Source: an uncultured Clostridia bacterium (GTDB lineage Bacteria; Bacillota; Clostridia; Christensenellales; UBA3700). Taken from it: a stretch of DNA of 60,106 nt. Shown piece by piece: positions 25,436-33,241 of the stretch. A program made the position numbers and the translations under genes. The DNA is taken from assembly GCA_945872615.1 (NCBI GenBank), contig CAMBZZ010000008.1, positions 1 to 60,106 of the forward strand, read 5' to 3'. Each line of letters begins with the position of its first letter. The first letter of the stretch is position 1. The notes under the pieces are model-generated. The model was given only the letters and a program-made list of their open reading frames with translations. It did no database searches and was not told the origin of the DNA.

Positions 25436-26674
25436 ATGGAAAAAAGAAGACTTAGCAAGGGCAAAATAGCCCTCATCGTCATTGCGTCGATTATTTTACT
25501 TGTCGGGGCATTTCTCGGTGTGGTAGGAATTCTCAATATCGAGTTCCGTAAGGACAACTTGGAGTATATCGAGACGTCGATTAGAGCCGTTGAGTACGAA
25601 GAGCAGTTGACGCCGACGTACGAGGAGGGATATTGGACCTTTACTACAGACGAAGAGTTTAAGATTTTGCAACTTACAGATATACATATCGGAGGCGGTT
25701 GGCTCACCAAAACCAAGGATTACAAGGCAATCAACGCCGTCGCCAATATGGTTACGGCAGAGAAACCCGACCTTGTTATCATCACGGGTGATATGGTCTA
25801 CCCGGTAGGTGCTTATGGTGCTACTTTCAACAACAAAGAAGAGATTATTCTCTTTGCTACGCTTATGGAGAAGTTGGACGTATATTGGACGGTCACCTTC
25901 GGCAATCACGATAGCGAGTGGTATAGCTTTTACGACAGACAAGCGGTAGCAGATATATATAGCGATAGTAGATGGACTAAGTGCCTCTTCGAGGACGACG
26001 GCGACCTATACGGTTGCGGCAATTCCGTCATCAAAATCAAGAATTCTTCGGGTATAGTCACGCAAGCTTTGTTTACTATGGACAGTAACTCGTATATGTC
26101 CGACAAGTTGACCGACGCGTTGCTTGCCGCGTTTAGTTCTTCTTACGATACCTTCCACGACGACCAAATAGAGTGGTATAGGCAAGAAGTCACTAAAATC
26201 CACAATGAAAACCTTGCTTTAGACCCTGCTTGTCCTATGTTTAAGTCGCTTTTGTTCTTCCATATACCTTTGCTCGAGACGAGGGAAGCGTACAATCAAT
26301 ATTTGCAAGCGGGTTGCCAAGATACCGAAGACGTTCAGTGGTTGTACGGTGTAGTTGAGGAGAGCGACCCTTACGTCTATTCTTCTCCGATAGATACCGA
26401 TATGTTTGAGACGATTGTCGAGCTAGGTAGCACACAAGCCATGTTTTTCGGGCATGACCATGTCAACAACATCGCCTTGACATACAAAGGTATCAATATG
26501 GAATACGGTATGAGTGTCGACTATCTTGCATATTTAGGTATTGACGAGGTGGGCAAACAGAGAGGCTGCAAAGTCATCACAGTCCAACCCGACGGCAGTT
26601 ACGGTAGCGTCAACAACAACTACTATCAAGACAAATACGCCATATATCCTAGAGAAGTAGTAAGTATGGAATAA
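25436..26674 (+). CDS. Membrane-anchored metallophosphoesterase
   Basis: A 412-residue protein with a single N-terminal membrane anchor (about residues 9-32) and an extracytoplasmic calcineurin-like phosphoesterase domain. Metal-binding motifs are LTDIHIGGG, ITGDMVYPV, FGNHDSEW, FHIPLL and FFGHDHVN, in family order. The substrate may be a phosphodiester or phosphomonoester; purple-acid-type or cell-wall roles cannot be told apart. The ATG at 25436 follows AGGAG by eight bases. A single gene. Confidence 0.88.
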   Translation: MEKRRLSKGKIALIVIASIILLVGAFLGVVGILNIEFRKDNLEYIETSIRAVEYEEQLTPTYEEGYWTFTTDEEFKILQLTDIHIGGGWLTKTKDYKAINAVANMVTAEKPDLVIITGDMVYPVGAYGATFNNKEEIILFATLMEKLDVYWTVTFGNHDSEWYSFYDRQAVADIYSDSRWTKCLFEDDGDLYGCGNSVIKIKNSSGIVTQALFTMDSNSYMSDKLTDALLAAFSSSYDTFHDDQIEWYRQEVTKIHNENLALDPACPMFKSLLFFHIPLLETREAYNQYLQAGCQDTEDVQWLYGVVEESDPYVYSSPIDTDMFETIVELGSTQAMFFGHDHVNNIALTYKGINMEYGMSVDYLAYLGIDEVGKQRGCKVITVQPDGSYGSVNNNYYQDKYAIYPREVVSME

Positions 26675-26861
26675 TTGTACGGTCAAGAAATTATAAACTG
26701 ATTTTAATAGACGGCGAGAGTATAGTTTTCGTCGTCTATGTTTTTCAAATAAGAGACCTTGTTTTACAAATCGTAGCCACTTTTTATTAGAAACCATCGC
26801 TGCTTTGTTGACCAAAGACTTGACGGCAAAAAGTCATAGCGCGCTTATGTTTTAAGAAAAA

Positions 26862-26885
26862 AACACCCGCTTTTCGGCGGGTGTT
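26862..26885 (-). terminator. Terminator of the GMP synthase gene
   Basis: AACACCCGC and GGCGGGTGTT arms with a TTTTC loop form a GC-rich hairpin. On the minus strand it runs into a T-rich stretch (TTTTTTTCTT). Confidence 0.85.
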
Positions 26886-26903
26886 GTGTGTTTGAATTTA
26901 ATT

Positions 26904-28181
26904 TTATTCCCATTCGATGGTTGCGGTTGGCTTCGGAGAGAGGTCGTAGCAAACTCTGTTGACGCCCTTGACCTCGCTTAGGATACGAGAAGTGATTTTG
27001 TCAAGGATAGCCCAATCGATATGCTCGATAGTAGCCGTCATGGCGTCCACGGTGTTGACTGCTCTGATGATAACGGGCCAATCGTAGCAACGAGCGTTGT
27101 CACGCACGCCTACCGACTTGGTATCGGGTATGAGGGTGAAGTATTGCCATACTTTGCCTTGAAGACCGTTTTTGGCAAACTCTTCTCTCAAGATTGCGTC
27201 GGATTCTCTTACGGCTTCCAGTCTATCGCGAGTGATAGCGCCCAAGCATCTTACGCCAAGACCCGGACCAGGGAACGGCTGACGATAAACCATGTCGTCA
27301 GGGAGCCCCAAAGCCTTGCCGCAAGCTCTAACCTCGTCTTTGAAGAGATATTTGAGAGGCTCTACCAGCTCGAATTTGAGGTCTTCTGGCAGTCCGCCTA
27401 CGTTGTGGTGAGCTTTGACAGCTTTACCCGTCTTGGTGCCGCTCTCTACTATGTCAGGGTATATCGTGCCTTGGGCGAGGAAGTCGATACCGTCGAGTTT
27501 TCTGGCTTCTTCTTCGAATACTCTTATAAATTCCGCACCGATAATCTTTCTCTTTTTCTCAGGGTCTTCTACGCCCGCGAGTTTGTCAAGAAATCTGTCT
27601 ACGGAGTCGGAGTAGATGAGGTTGGCGCCCAATTCTTCTCTAAACACTCTAACGACTTGTTCAGGCTCGCCTTTACGCAAAAGTCCGTGATTGACGTGTA
27701 CGCAGACGAGTTGGTTGCCGATGGCTTTGATGAGCAAAGCAGCAACGACGGAAGAGTCAACGCCTCCCGAAAGAGCAAGCAAAACCTTTTTGTTGCCTAT
27801 TTGTTTACGCAACAGCTCTACTTGGTCTTGGATAAAGTTGTCCATGTTCCAGTTGGCGTCACAGTGGCACGTATCGAAGATAAAAGACTTGATGTCGCTG
27901 ACCTTGCCTTGAGGACACTTGTCCGTGTCGTGGTCTATTGCCAAAAACGGTACGCCGATAGAGTAGAGGTCTTGCGATACGTCGATTTTTACGCCGTCGA
28001 CAACTCTGTTAGGACCGCCGTTGAGGATAACGCCCTTGACGTTGGGCATCTTTTTGAGAGCTTCGAGCGTAATATCGTGAGCGTAAATCTCGCTGTACAC
28101 GCCGTAGCTTCTGATAAGTCTGGCAATAGCGGAGTTTTCTTCGCTGCCAAGGTCAATGATTGCAATCATATCTTGCTTCAT
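26904..28181 (-). CDS. guaA: GMP synthase with degenerate, truncated glutaminase domain
   Basis: Predicted to convert XMP to GMP. The synthetase half is complete: PP-loop LALSGGVDSSV (about residues 135-145), GTIYPDIVES, and the C-terminal dimerisation domain ending NRVCYDLSPKPTATIEWE. The N-terminal amidotransferase is only about 95 residues. GVPFLAIDHDTD stands where GuaA normally has GVPxLGICYGMQ, so Asp83 replaces the catalytic Cys. The following ~90 residues, including the HPE region, are missing. The frame is intact. It should therefore be ammonia-dependent or need a separate glutaminase. The ATG at 28181 follows AAGGAG; 425 residues versus about 510 normally. Confidence 0.9.
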   Translation of the reverse strand: MKQDMIAIIDLGSEENSAIARLIRSYGVYSEIYAHDITLEALKKMPNVKGVILNGGPNRVVDGVKIDVSQDLYSIGVPFLAIDHDTDKCPQGKVSDIKSFIFDTCHCDANWNMDNFIQDQVELLRKQIGNKKVLLALSGGVDSSVVAALLIKAIGNQLVCVHVNHGLLRKGEPEQVVRVFREELGANLIYSDSVDRFLDKLAGVEDPEKKRKIIGAEFIRVFEEEARKLDGIDFLAQGTIYPDIVESGTKTGKAVKAHHNVGGLPEDLKFELVEPLKYLFKDEVRACGKALGLPDDMVYRQPFPGPGLGVRCLGAITRDRLEAVRESDAILREEFAKNGLQGKVWQYFTLIPDTKSVGVRDNARCYDWPVIIRAVNTVDAMTATIEHIDWAILDKITSRILSEVKGVNRVCYDLSPKPTATIEWE

Positions 28182-28510
28182 AGATACGTCTCCTTGTGTA
28201 TTTGTTGGTATATTTTGAGCATACATCAACGCTAGAATTATGTCAATTTTTTGCGATACATATTTTTGAAAATGTCATATTAAAAGCGATTTTTGTGTGA
28301 TAATATTTTTGACTTTCGATTGCGAAAATTATTTATAATACCAAAACGCATAATTAGAGGTATCGGTTCTTCAATATTAACGGTTAATTATTTGCATAAA
28401 TAAAATAATAATTAAATATTATAAATTGTAAATATTGAGTAAAATAAAAGTAAACAAAATGTATAATTATGGTAAAATTTGTAAAAAATCCTCGAAAAGG
28501 ATTGCAAACC
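28182..28510. other. AT-rich divergent intergenic region
   Basis: Between guaA (minus) and the glycosyltransferase fusion (plus). Apart from the guaA promoter at its left end it is very AT-rich, with no ORF, purine riboswitch or other RNA element that I can recognise. A short AAATCC/GGATTT-like stem occurs near 28485-28505. Confidence 0.5.
28218..28246 (-). promoter_or_regulatory. Promoter of guaA
   Basis: On the minus strand a consensus TTGACA (28246-28241) and TATGCT (28223-28218) are 17 bases apart, about 36 bases before the ATG. Confidence 0.75.
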
Positions 28511-28540
28511 TTGCCAATACCACTACAATGTTATTATAAT
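28511..28540 (+). promoter_or_regulatory. Promoter of the glycosyltransferase-acyltransferase gene
   Basis: TTGCCA (28511-28516) and TATAAT (28535-28540) are 18 bases apart. An inverted repeat, TTGCCAA at 28511-28517 and TTGGCAA at 28552-28558, brackets the -10 and start site and could be an operator (inference). Confidence 0.65.
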
Positions 28541-28613
28541 CTTGTCTAAGTTTGGCAATATCATAGATATGACTGTTAGTTCGACTTGTAGACCAAATAA
28601 CGTAGGAGTAAAA

Positions 28614-30767
28614 ATGAAAATAGTAATAGTTATAGATTTATACGACCTTATGACCAACGGAACGGTTATGTCGGCGCACCGCTTTGCCGACGAACTCAAG
28701 AAGAGAGGTAATACCGTCAGAGTAGTTGCAACGGGCGCTAAAGGCGAAGGGTGCTTCGAGGTAGGCGAGAGATATTTGCCTATCGCGACGGAAGTTGCAA
28801 TGTTACAGCAAGTTAGATTCGGTAAGCCCGACTACGAGACGCTCACCAACGCATTTAGCGGCGCCGACGTCGTGCATCTTTATATGCCTTTCAAACTCGA
28901 AAAGAAAGCGCTCAAAGTTGCCAAACAAATGGGTATTCCCGTTACGGCAGCTTTCCACGTCCAACCCGAAAACATCACTTATAATGCGGGGCTTAAGCAT
29001 TCTTCGATAGCCGTAAAATGGTTTTACGCATACTTTAGGGACAACTTTTTTAACAAAGTCGATCATATTCACTGTCCGTCGCAATTTATTGCCAAGCAGT
29101 TGCAAGATAGAAATTATAAGGCAAATATGCACGTCATATCCAACGGCGTGTCCGACGACTTCAAGCCGCCTGCCGAGTACAAACGACTAAATCCAGAGCA
29201 TATTAACATAATGATGACGGGAAGATATGCGAGCGAAAAGCGTCAAGACGTGCTTATCAAGGCAATATCTATGAGCAAATACGCAGACAAAATTCACTTG
29301 ACTTTGGCGGGTAAAGGACCTACGTACAACAAACTTAAGAAATTGGCGGACAACCTGTTGACCAATCCCGTCAAGTTTGGATTTTTTAGCAAAGAAGAGC
29401 TCATCGAGCGACTTCACGACACCGACCTATACGTACACGCAGCCGACGTAGAAATAGAGGCAATAGCATGTATAGAGGCATTTGCTTGCGGAGTAGTGCC
29501 TATTATTGCCAATTCCGCCAAGTCAGCCACTCCGCAATTCGCTTTGGACGAAAGGTCGCTCTTCGAGGCGGGCAATCCAAAGGATCTGGCAGACAAAATA
29601 GACTATTGGATAGAGCATCCCGAGCAAAAAGAGCAGATGAGCAAAGAATACGTCGCTCAAAGCGAAAAGTATAATATTTCCTATTCTATCGACAAAGCCG
29701 AGGAGATGTTTAGAGAGGCAATATCCACCGCCAAAGAAAAACGTAGAATGGAGACCGACGATGCCAAAAAGAAAGGCAAGCAGTTCGTGTCCAAAAACAA
29801 AGTTGCATACGTGTTGTCGGGCTTGCTATATTACCTTATAGGCATACCTGTGTTTTATTTATTCTGTACTTTCTATCTCGGGTTGCGTATCAAAGGCAAG
29901 AAAAACTTGAAAAAAGCCAAAGGCAAAGGCGTGGTGAGTGTAAGCAATCACGTGCATTTGCTGGATTGCGCCATGAACGCCCTGGTTTTGTGGCCTAGAA
30001 GAGTACAATTTACCGTACTACACGAGTCTTTCAATATGCCGGTTGCGGGCAAGATGCTCAAGTTCTTGGGAGCCGTTCCAACCCCGCAAAACGTTGCTGA
30101 AGCAAGGGTGTTCAAACACGAAATCAACACCTTGCTCAAAGACGGCAAGACCGTACACATCTACGCCGAAGCTCATCTTATCAACTATTACGCGGGCATA
30201 AGAGAACTCAACAAGGGCGCATTCAAAATTGCTTGCGACAGCCAAGTGCCTATCATTCCGATAGTCATCAGTTGGCGCAAGAGAAGAGGACTTTACAAGC
30301 TGTGCTTTACCTCCAAGCCGTGCGCTACGATTACGGTGGGAGAGCCTATCTATCCTAATCTACAACTATTTAGCAAAGAGATGTATAAGGATATGGAAGA
30401 CAAGACCGTCAAAGCTATGAAGCAACTCTACGACAATTCCAACCACGGCATGAGTATAGATTACTTCGAAGGCAAAGAAAAACCTACCGAGTTCAAAACA
30501 AAATATCAGCTCAAACAAATGGCTGAAGAAAGCGGCGAAGAACAACCCAAAAAAGTAGGCAAAGTAAAGCAAGCCGTAGGCAAACTTCTTGGCGGGCTCA
30601 AGGGCAAGGAGGATAAGTCGGGAGAGGAGGAAACTTCTAACGGCAATATCGCGCAAGTTCAGCCGACGGACGACGCTCAAACGGTAGACGCCCAATCTAA
30701 TCCGCAACAAGATATGGTTGAGCCAAACGTAGGCGAAGTCGTTGAGCCACAAGACAAACAAGACTAA
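28614..30767 (+). CDS. Fused GT4 glycosyltransferase and PlsC-type acyltransferase
   Basis: A 717-residue two-domain protein, probably a glycolipid enzyme at the inner membrane face. Residues 1-380 are a GT-B glycosyltransferase family 4 domain, with GTVMSAHRFADELKKRG at the N-terminus and an E-x7-E region in VEIEAIACIEAFACG (about 280-290). A hydrophobic stretch at about 398-423 leads into a 1-acylglycerol-phosphate acyltransferase domain with H-x4-D at H446-D451 (NHVHLLDC) and a divergent YAEAHL in place of the usual EGT block. A low-complexity acidic tail of about 70 residues ends it. AGGAG precedes ATG 28614. Confidence 0.85.
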   Translation: MKIVIVIDLYDLMTNGTVMSAHRFADELKKRGNTVRVVATGAKGEGCFEVGERYLPIATEVAMLQQVRFGKPDYETLTNAFSGADVVHLYMPFKLEKKALKVAKQMGIPVTAAFHVQPENITYNAGLKHSSIAVKWFYAYFRDNFFNKVDHIHCPSQFIAKQLQDRNYKANMHVISNGVSDDFKPPAEYKRLNPEHINIMMTGRYASEKRQDVLIKAISMSKYADKIHLTLAGKGPTYNKLKKLADNLLTNPVKFGFFSKEELIERLHDTDLYVHAADVEIEAIACIEAFACGVVPIIANSAKSATPQFALDERSLFEAGNPKDLADKIDYWIEHPEQKEQMSKEYVAQSEKYNISYSIDKAEEMFREAISTAKEKRRMETDDAKKKGKQFVSKNKVAYVLSGLLYYLIGIPVFYLFCTFYLGLRIKGKKNLKKAKGKGVVSVSNHVHLLDCAMNALVLWPRRVQFTVLHESFNMPVAGKMLKFLGAVPTPQNVAEARVFKHEINTLLKDGKTVHIYAEAHLINYYAGIRELNKGAFKIACDSQVPIIPIVISWRKRRGLYKLCFTSKPCATITVGEPIYPNLQLFSKEMYKDMEDKTVKAMKQLYDNSNHGMSIDYFEGKEKPTEFKTKYQLKQMAEESGEEQPKKVGKVKQAVGKLLGGLKGKEDKSGEEETSNGNIAQVQPTDDAQTVDAQSNPQQDMVEPNVGEVVEPQDKQD

Positions 30768-30788
30768 GCGGCGACCTAATATCGTCGA

Positions 30789-30817
30789 AATCCGTGCAAA
30801 ACGCACGGATTTTTTTG
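30789..30817 (+). terminator. Terminator after the fusion gene
   Basis: ATCCGTGC and GCACGGAT form a perfect 8-bp stem with an AAAAC loop (30790-30810), followed by TTTTTTT. Confidence 0.9.
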
Positions 30818-30905
30818 TCCGAAAAATCAAAAAAAATTTTCAAATAGTTGCGTATAGTGGCTAGCGTGTGCGATAATATTATCGAAAAAAACAAGGAGAA
30901 AAAAT

Positions 30906-31877
30906 ATGCAAAAAATCAAAATCGGCATTTTGGGATACGGCAACCTCGGTAGAGGTGTAGAACTAGCCGTAAGCAACAACAGCGATATGGAATTGGTGGG
31001 AATTTTTACCCGCAGAAAAGACGTAGCGACGGCAACGGGTAAAGCGATTAGTATCGACCAAATCCAAGAATATAAGGACAAAATTGACGTTTTGATACTT
31101 TGCGGCGGCTCGGCTACCGATTTACCTAAGCAAAGCGTAGAAATGATAAAGTACTTCAACACCGTAGATTCTTTCGATACACACGCGAGGATACCTGAGC
31201 ACTTTGCCAACATGGACAAGACGGGCAAAGAGAGCGGGAAACTCGGCATTATCTCGGTAGGTTGGGACCCGGGACTATTCTCGGTGGCAAGAATGATGTT
31301 CGGCGCGTTGCTCCCTAACGGCAAGGATTATACTTTCTGGGGCAAAGGCGTTTCGCAAGGACACTCCGACGCTATCAGAAGAATTGAGGGCGTAGTTGAC
31401 GCAAGACAATATACCGTGCCGGTAGATAGTGCTATGCAAGCGGTTAGAAGTGGTGTAAATCCTCAACTTACCACAAGACAAAAGCACGTCAGAGAATGTT
31501 ACGTAGTGGCTAAAGAAGGCGCGGATAAGGACAAGATTAGAGAACAAATCGTAAATATGCCCAACTATTTTGCCGATTACGACACCACCGTTCACTTTAT
31601 AGATATGGAGGAGATGAAGCGCAATCATAATGAGCTTCCTCACGGCGGAGTGGTGCTGAGAAGCGGCGACACGTACAGCGACAAAAAGCACGTGTTGGAA
31701 CTCAATATCAAACTCGATTCCAATCCCGAGTTTACGGGTAGCGTGTTGACGGCGTACGCAAGAGCAATCTACAAGATGTCCCAAGAAGGACGCAAGGGTT
31801 GCGTAACGGTGTTCGACGTACCAATCGGATTGCTCAGCCCTCAATCTCCCGAAGAACTCAGAGCGCATTTACTGTAA
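30906..31877 (+). CDS. ddh: meso-Diaminopimelate dehydrogenase
   Basis: Converts tetrahydrodipicolinate directly to meso-diaminopimelate with ammonia and NADPH, bypassing the acylated branch. The 323-residue protein opens KIGILGYGNLGRGVE (NADP-binding), has CGGSATDLP, VDSFDTHARIPEH and the highly conserved GWDPGLFSVARMMFGALLP (about residues 119-137), and GKGVSQGHSDAIRRI. A GGAG site precedes the ATG. Single gene with its own terminator. It complements asd-dapA-dapB at 6.7-9.4 kb and also consumes free ammonia. Confidence 0.96.
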   Translation: MQKIKIGILGYGNLGRGVELAVSNNSDMELVGIFTRRKDVATATGKAISIDQIQEYKDKIDVLILCGGSATDLPKQSVEMIKYFNTVDSFDTHARIPEHFANMDKTGKESGKLGIISVGWDPGLFSVARMMFGALLPNGKDYTFWGKGVSQGHSDAIRRIEGVVDARQYTVPVDSAMQAVRSGVNPQLTTRQKHVRECYVVAKEGADKDKIREQIVNMPNYFADYDTTVHFIDMEEMKRNHNELPHGGVVLRSGDTYSDKKHVLELNIKLDSNPEFTGSVLTAYARAIYKMSQEGRKGCVTVFDVPIGLLSPQSPEELRAHLL

Positions 31878-31895
31878 AATACAATCAATAAAAAT

Positions 31896-31927
31896 CGCCA
31901 CGATTATTGCAATCGTGGCATTTTTTT
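31896..31927 (+). terminator. Terminator of ddh
   Basis: GCCACGATT (31898-31906) and AATCGTGGC (31912-31920) form a perfect 9-bp stem, followed by ATTTTTTTG. Confidence 0.92.
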
Positions 31928-32069
31928 GTGATTGATTGGTAGTCTGCGCGATATTTTGGTCAAAAAAGTAAAATATCAACGACTCACCGCAAGGAGAAAC
32001 CTCCCTTTGACCATAGGTCAAAACATCACCGTTGGCATAGCTGGCTACCTCACTTGTCGAAGACAAACC

Positions 32070-33122
32070 TCACTGCGTAGCAACTTGCGGTGGCAAGGTG
32101 GTTTGGACGTATTCCGTGTCGCTCTCTTCGACAAACCCCTTGGCAATATTAAGCCTTAGGATAGAGTTGATTTTTTCCATATAGTCGTCTGCATACTCTC
32201 GCATCACTATATTGATATACTCGAGTTTTTCGGGGTCGGAGGCTATCGAGTTGACGTAAGCCGTCATATTGTCCTTGTGCGAAGCCTCTCTTTGGTAGAG
32301 ATTAGGACCAAAAGTAATCTGACATTGCAGCACGAACAACCCCTTGTTCCACTCTTTGTATCGCTTATAGTAGAGAGGTAAGATATTGTCGATGACGTCT
32401 TGGCTTTGCATGCCGTGCAAAAGTATATAAAACGGCGAAGTCAACACGCAATTTTTGACGGTGCAAAGGTTGTTGTTGCGCCTAAAAGCGTAGTCTACGT
32501 TGCTATCTGCGCCCCAAACGATCAGCACTTTGCCACGCATATCGCCCACGGTCAGTCCGTCCACAAAGTCGTAGTCGGGCAAATCGGTGTCGTTGACTAC
32601 GGCGAGGTCGGCAAGTCCTATGCGCTGTAGCGTGTCGTGTATCATTTGTTGACTGTTTTCGAAGTATTGGAAGTCTAGTATCAAAAATTCGCTCGGGTTG
32701 GCAACGATAAAGTCGTACAATCCTTGCGCAATAGGCTCAAATCTCACTCCGCGCAATATTGAGTGAAAGATGACGAGATCGTCGCCTTGCTTAGCCGCTC
32801 TAATGTCGAAGTAGCGGATGCCCGCCTTAACTTGGTCTTGGATATGCCTATTTTGGGTGCAGCCGATAGACGGCATAGTCACAGTTCCCGAGTCGTGACT
32901 TCCCGGTATGACGAGGTTTTTTATCAACACGTCGTCGGGTATATGGCTCATCCAGTTGCAATAAAAGTCGGAGAGAGAAGTGTCGAATTCTTTGACGGGA
33001 ATGGTCTGCAAAGCAAAAGGCACGGCAATAAGACAGCACACCACGAACAAGATGAGCAGAACGAGAAAAACTTTTAGTCCTTTGTGAGGCTTTTTACCTT
33101 CGGCTAGTTTTTGCTTTACCAT
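32070..33122 (-). CDS. Membrane-anchored PI-PLC X-domain phosphodiesterase
   Basis: A 350-residue protein with one N-terminal membrane anchor (about residues 19-41) and an extracytoplasmic phosphatidylinositol-specific phospholipase C-like barrel. The first catalytic histidine is in VIPGSHDSGT, followed by GIRYFDIRAA, and the second in VIFHSILRGV; DFQYFEN and GKVLIVWGAD lie further on. This resembles bacterial PI-PLCs that cleave PI or GPI-type lipids; the natural substrate here is unknown. No ribosome binding site precedes the ATG, and a consensus promoter lies immediately upstream. Confidence 0.85.
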   Translation of the reverse strand: MVKQKLAEGKKPHKGLKVFLVLLILFVVCCLIAVPFALQTIPVKEFDTSLSDFYCNWMSHIPDDVLIKNLVIPGSHDSGTVTMPSIGCTQNRHIQDQVKAGIRYFDIRAAKQGDDLVIFHSILRGVRFEPIAQGLYDFIVANPSEFLILDFQYFENSQQMIHDTLQRIGLADLAVVNDTDLPDYDFVDGLTVGDMRGKVLIVWGADSNVDYAFRRNNNLCTVKNCVLTSPFYILLHGMQSQDVIDNILPLYYKRYKEWNKGLFVLQCQITFGPNLYQREASHKDNMTAYVNSIASDPEKLEYINIVMREYADDYMEKINSILRLNIAKGFVEESDTEYVQTTLPPQVATQ

Positions 33123-33131
33123 ACGACCAAT

Positions 33132-33160
33132 ATTATACTACTACGGCTTGTTTTAGTCAA
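33132..33160 (-). promoter_or_regulatory. Promoter of the PI-PLC-like gene, very short leader
   Basis: On the minus strand TTGACT (33160-33155) and TATAAT (33137-33132) are 17 bases apart. Only nine bases separate the -10 from the ATG, so the leader would be about two or three bases. Confidence 0.75.
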
Positions 33161-33206
33161 CTTTCGACAATACTTGCAATCAGAACGTCGGTTTTTTTCA
33201 AATCTA

Positions 33207-33235
33207 TTGTAAATCAAAGTCAAAAATGTTATACT
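33207..33235 (+). promoter_or_regulatory. Promoter of apbE, leaderless type
   Basis: TTGTAA (33207-33212) and TATACT (33230-33235) are 17 bases apart; six bases separate the -10 from the GTG start codon, with no ribosome binding site. Confidence 0.75.
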
Positions 33236-33241
33236 ATCGTT

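Noticed and set aside
27021..28235. 404-residue plus-strand open frame opposite guaA
   Set aside because: Shadow of guaA; the composition is not protein-like and no ribosome binding site is present.
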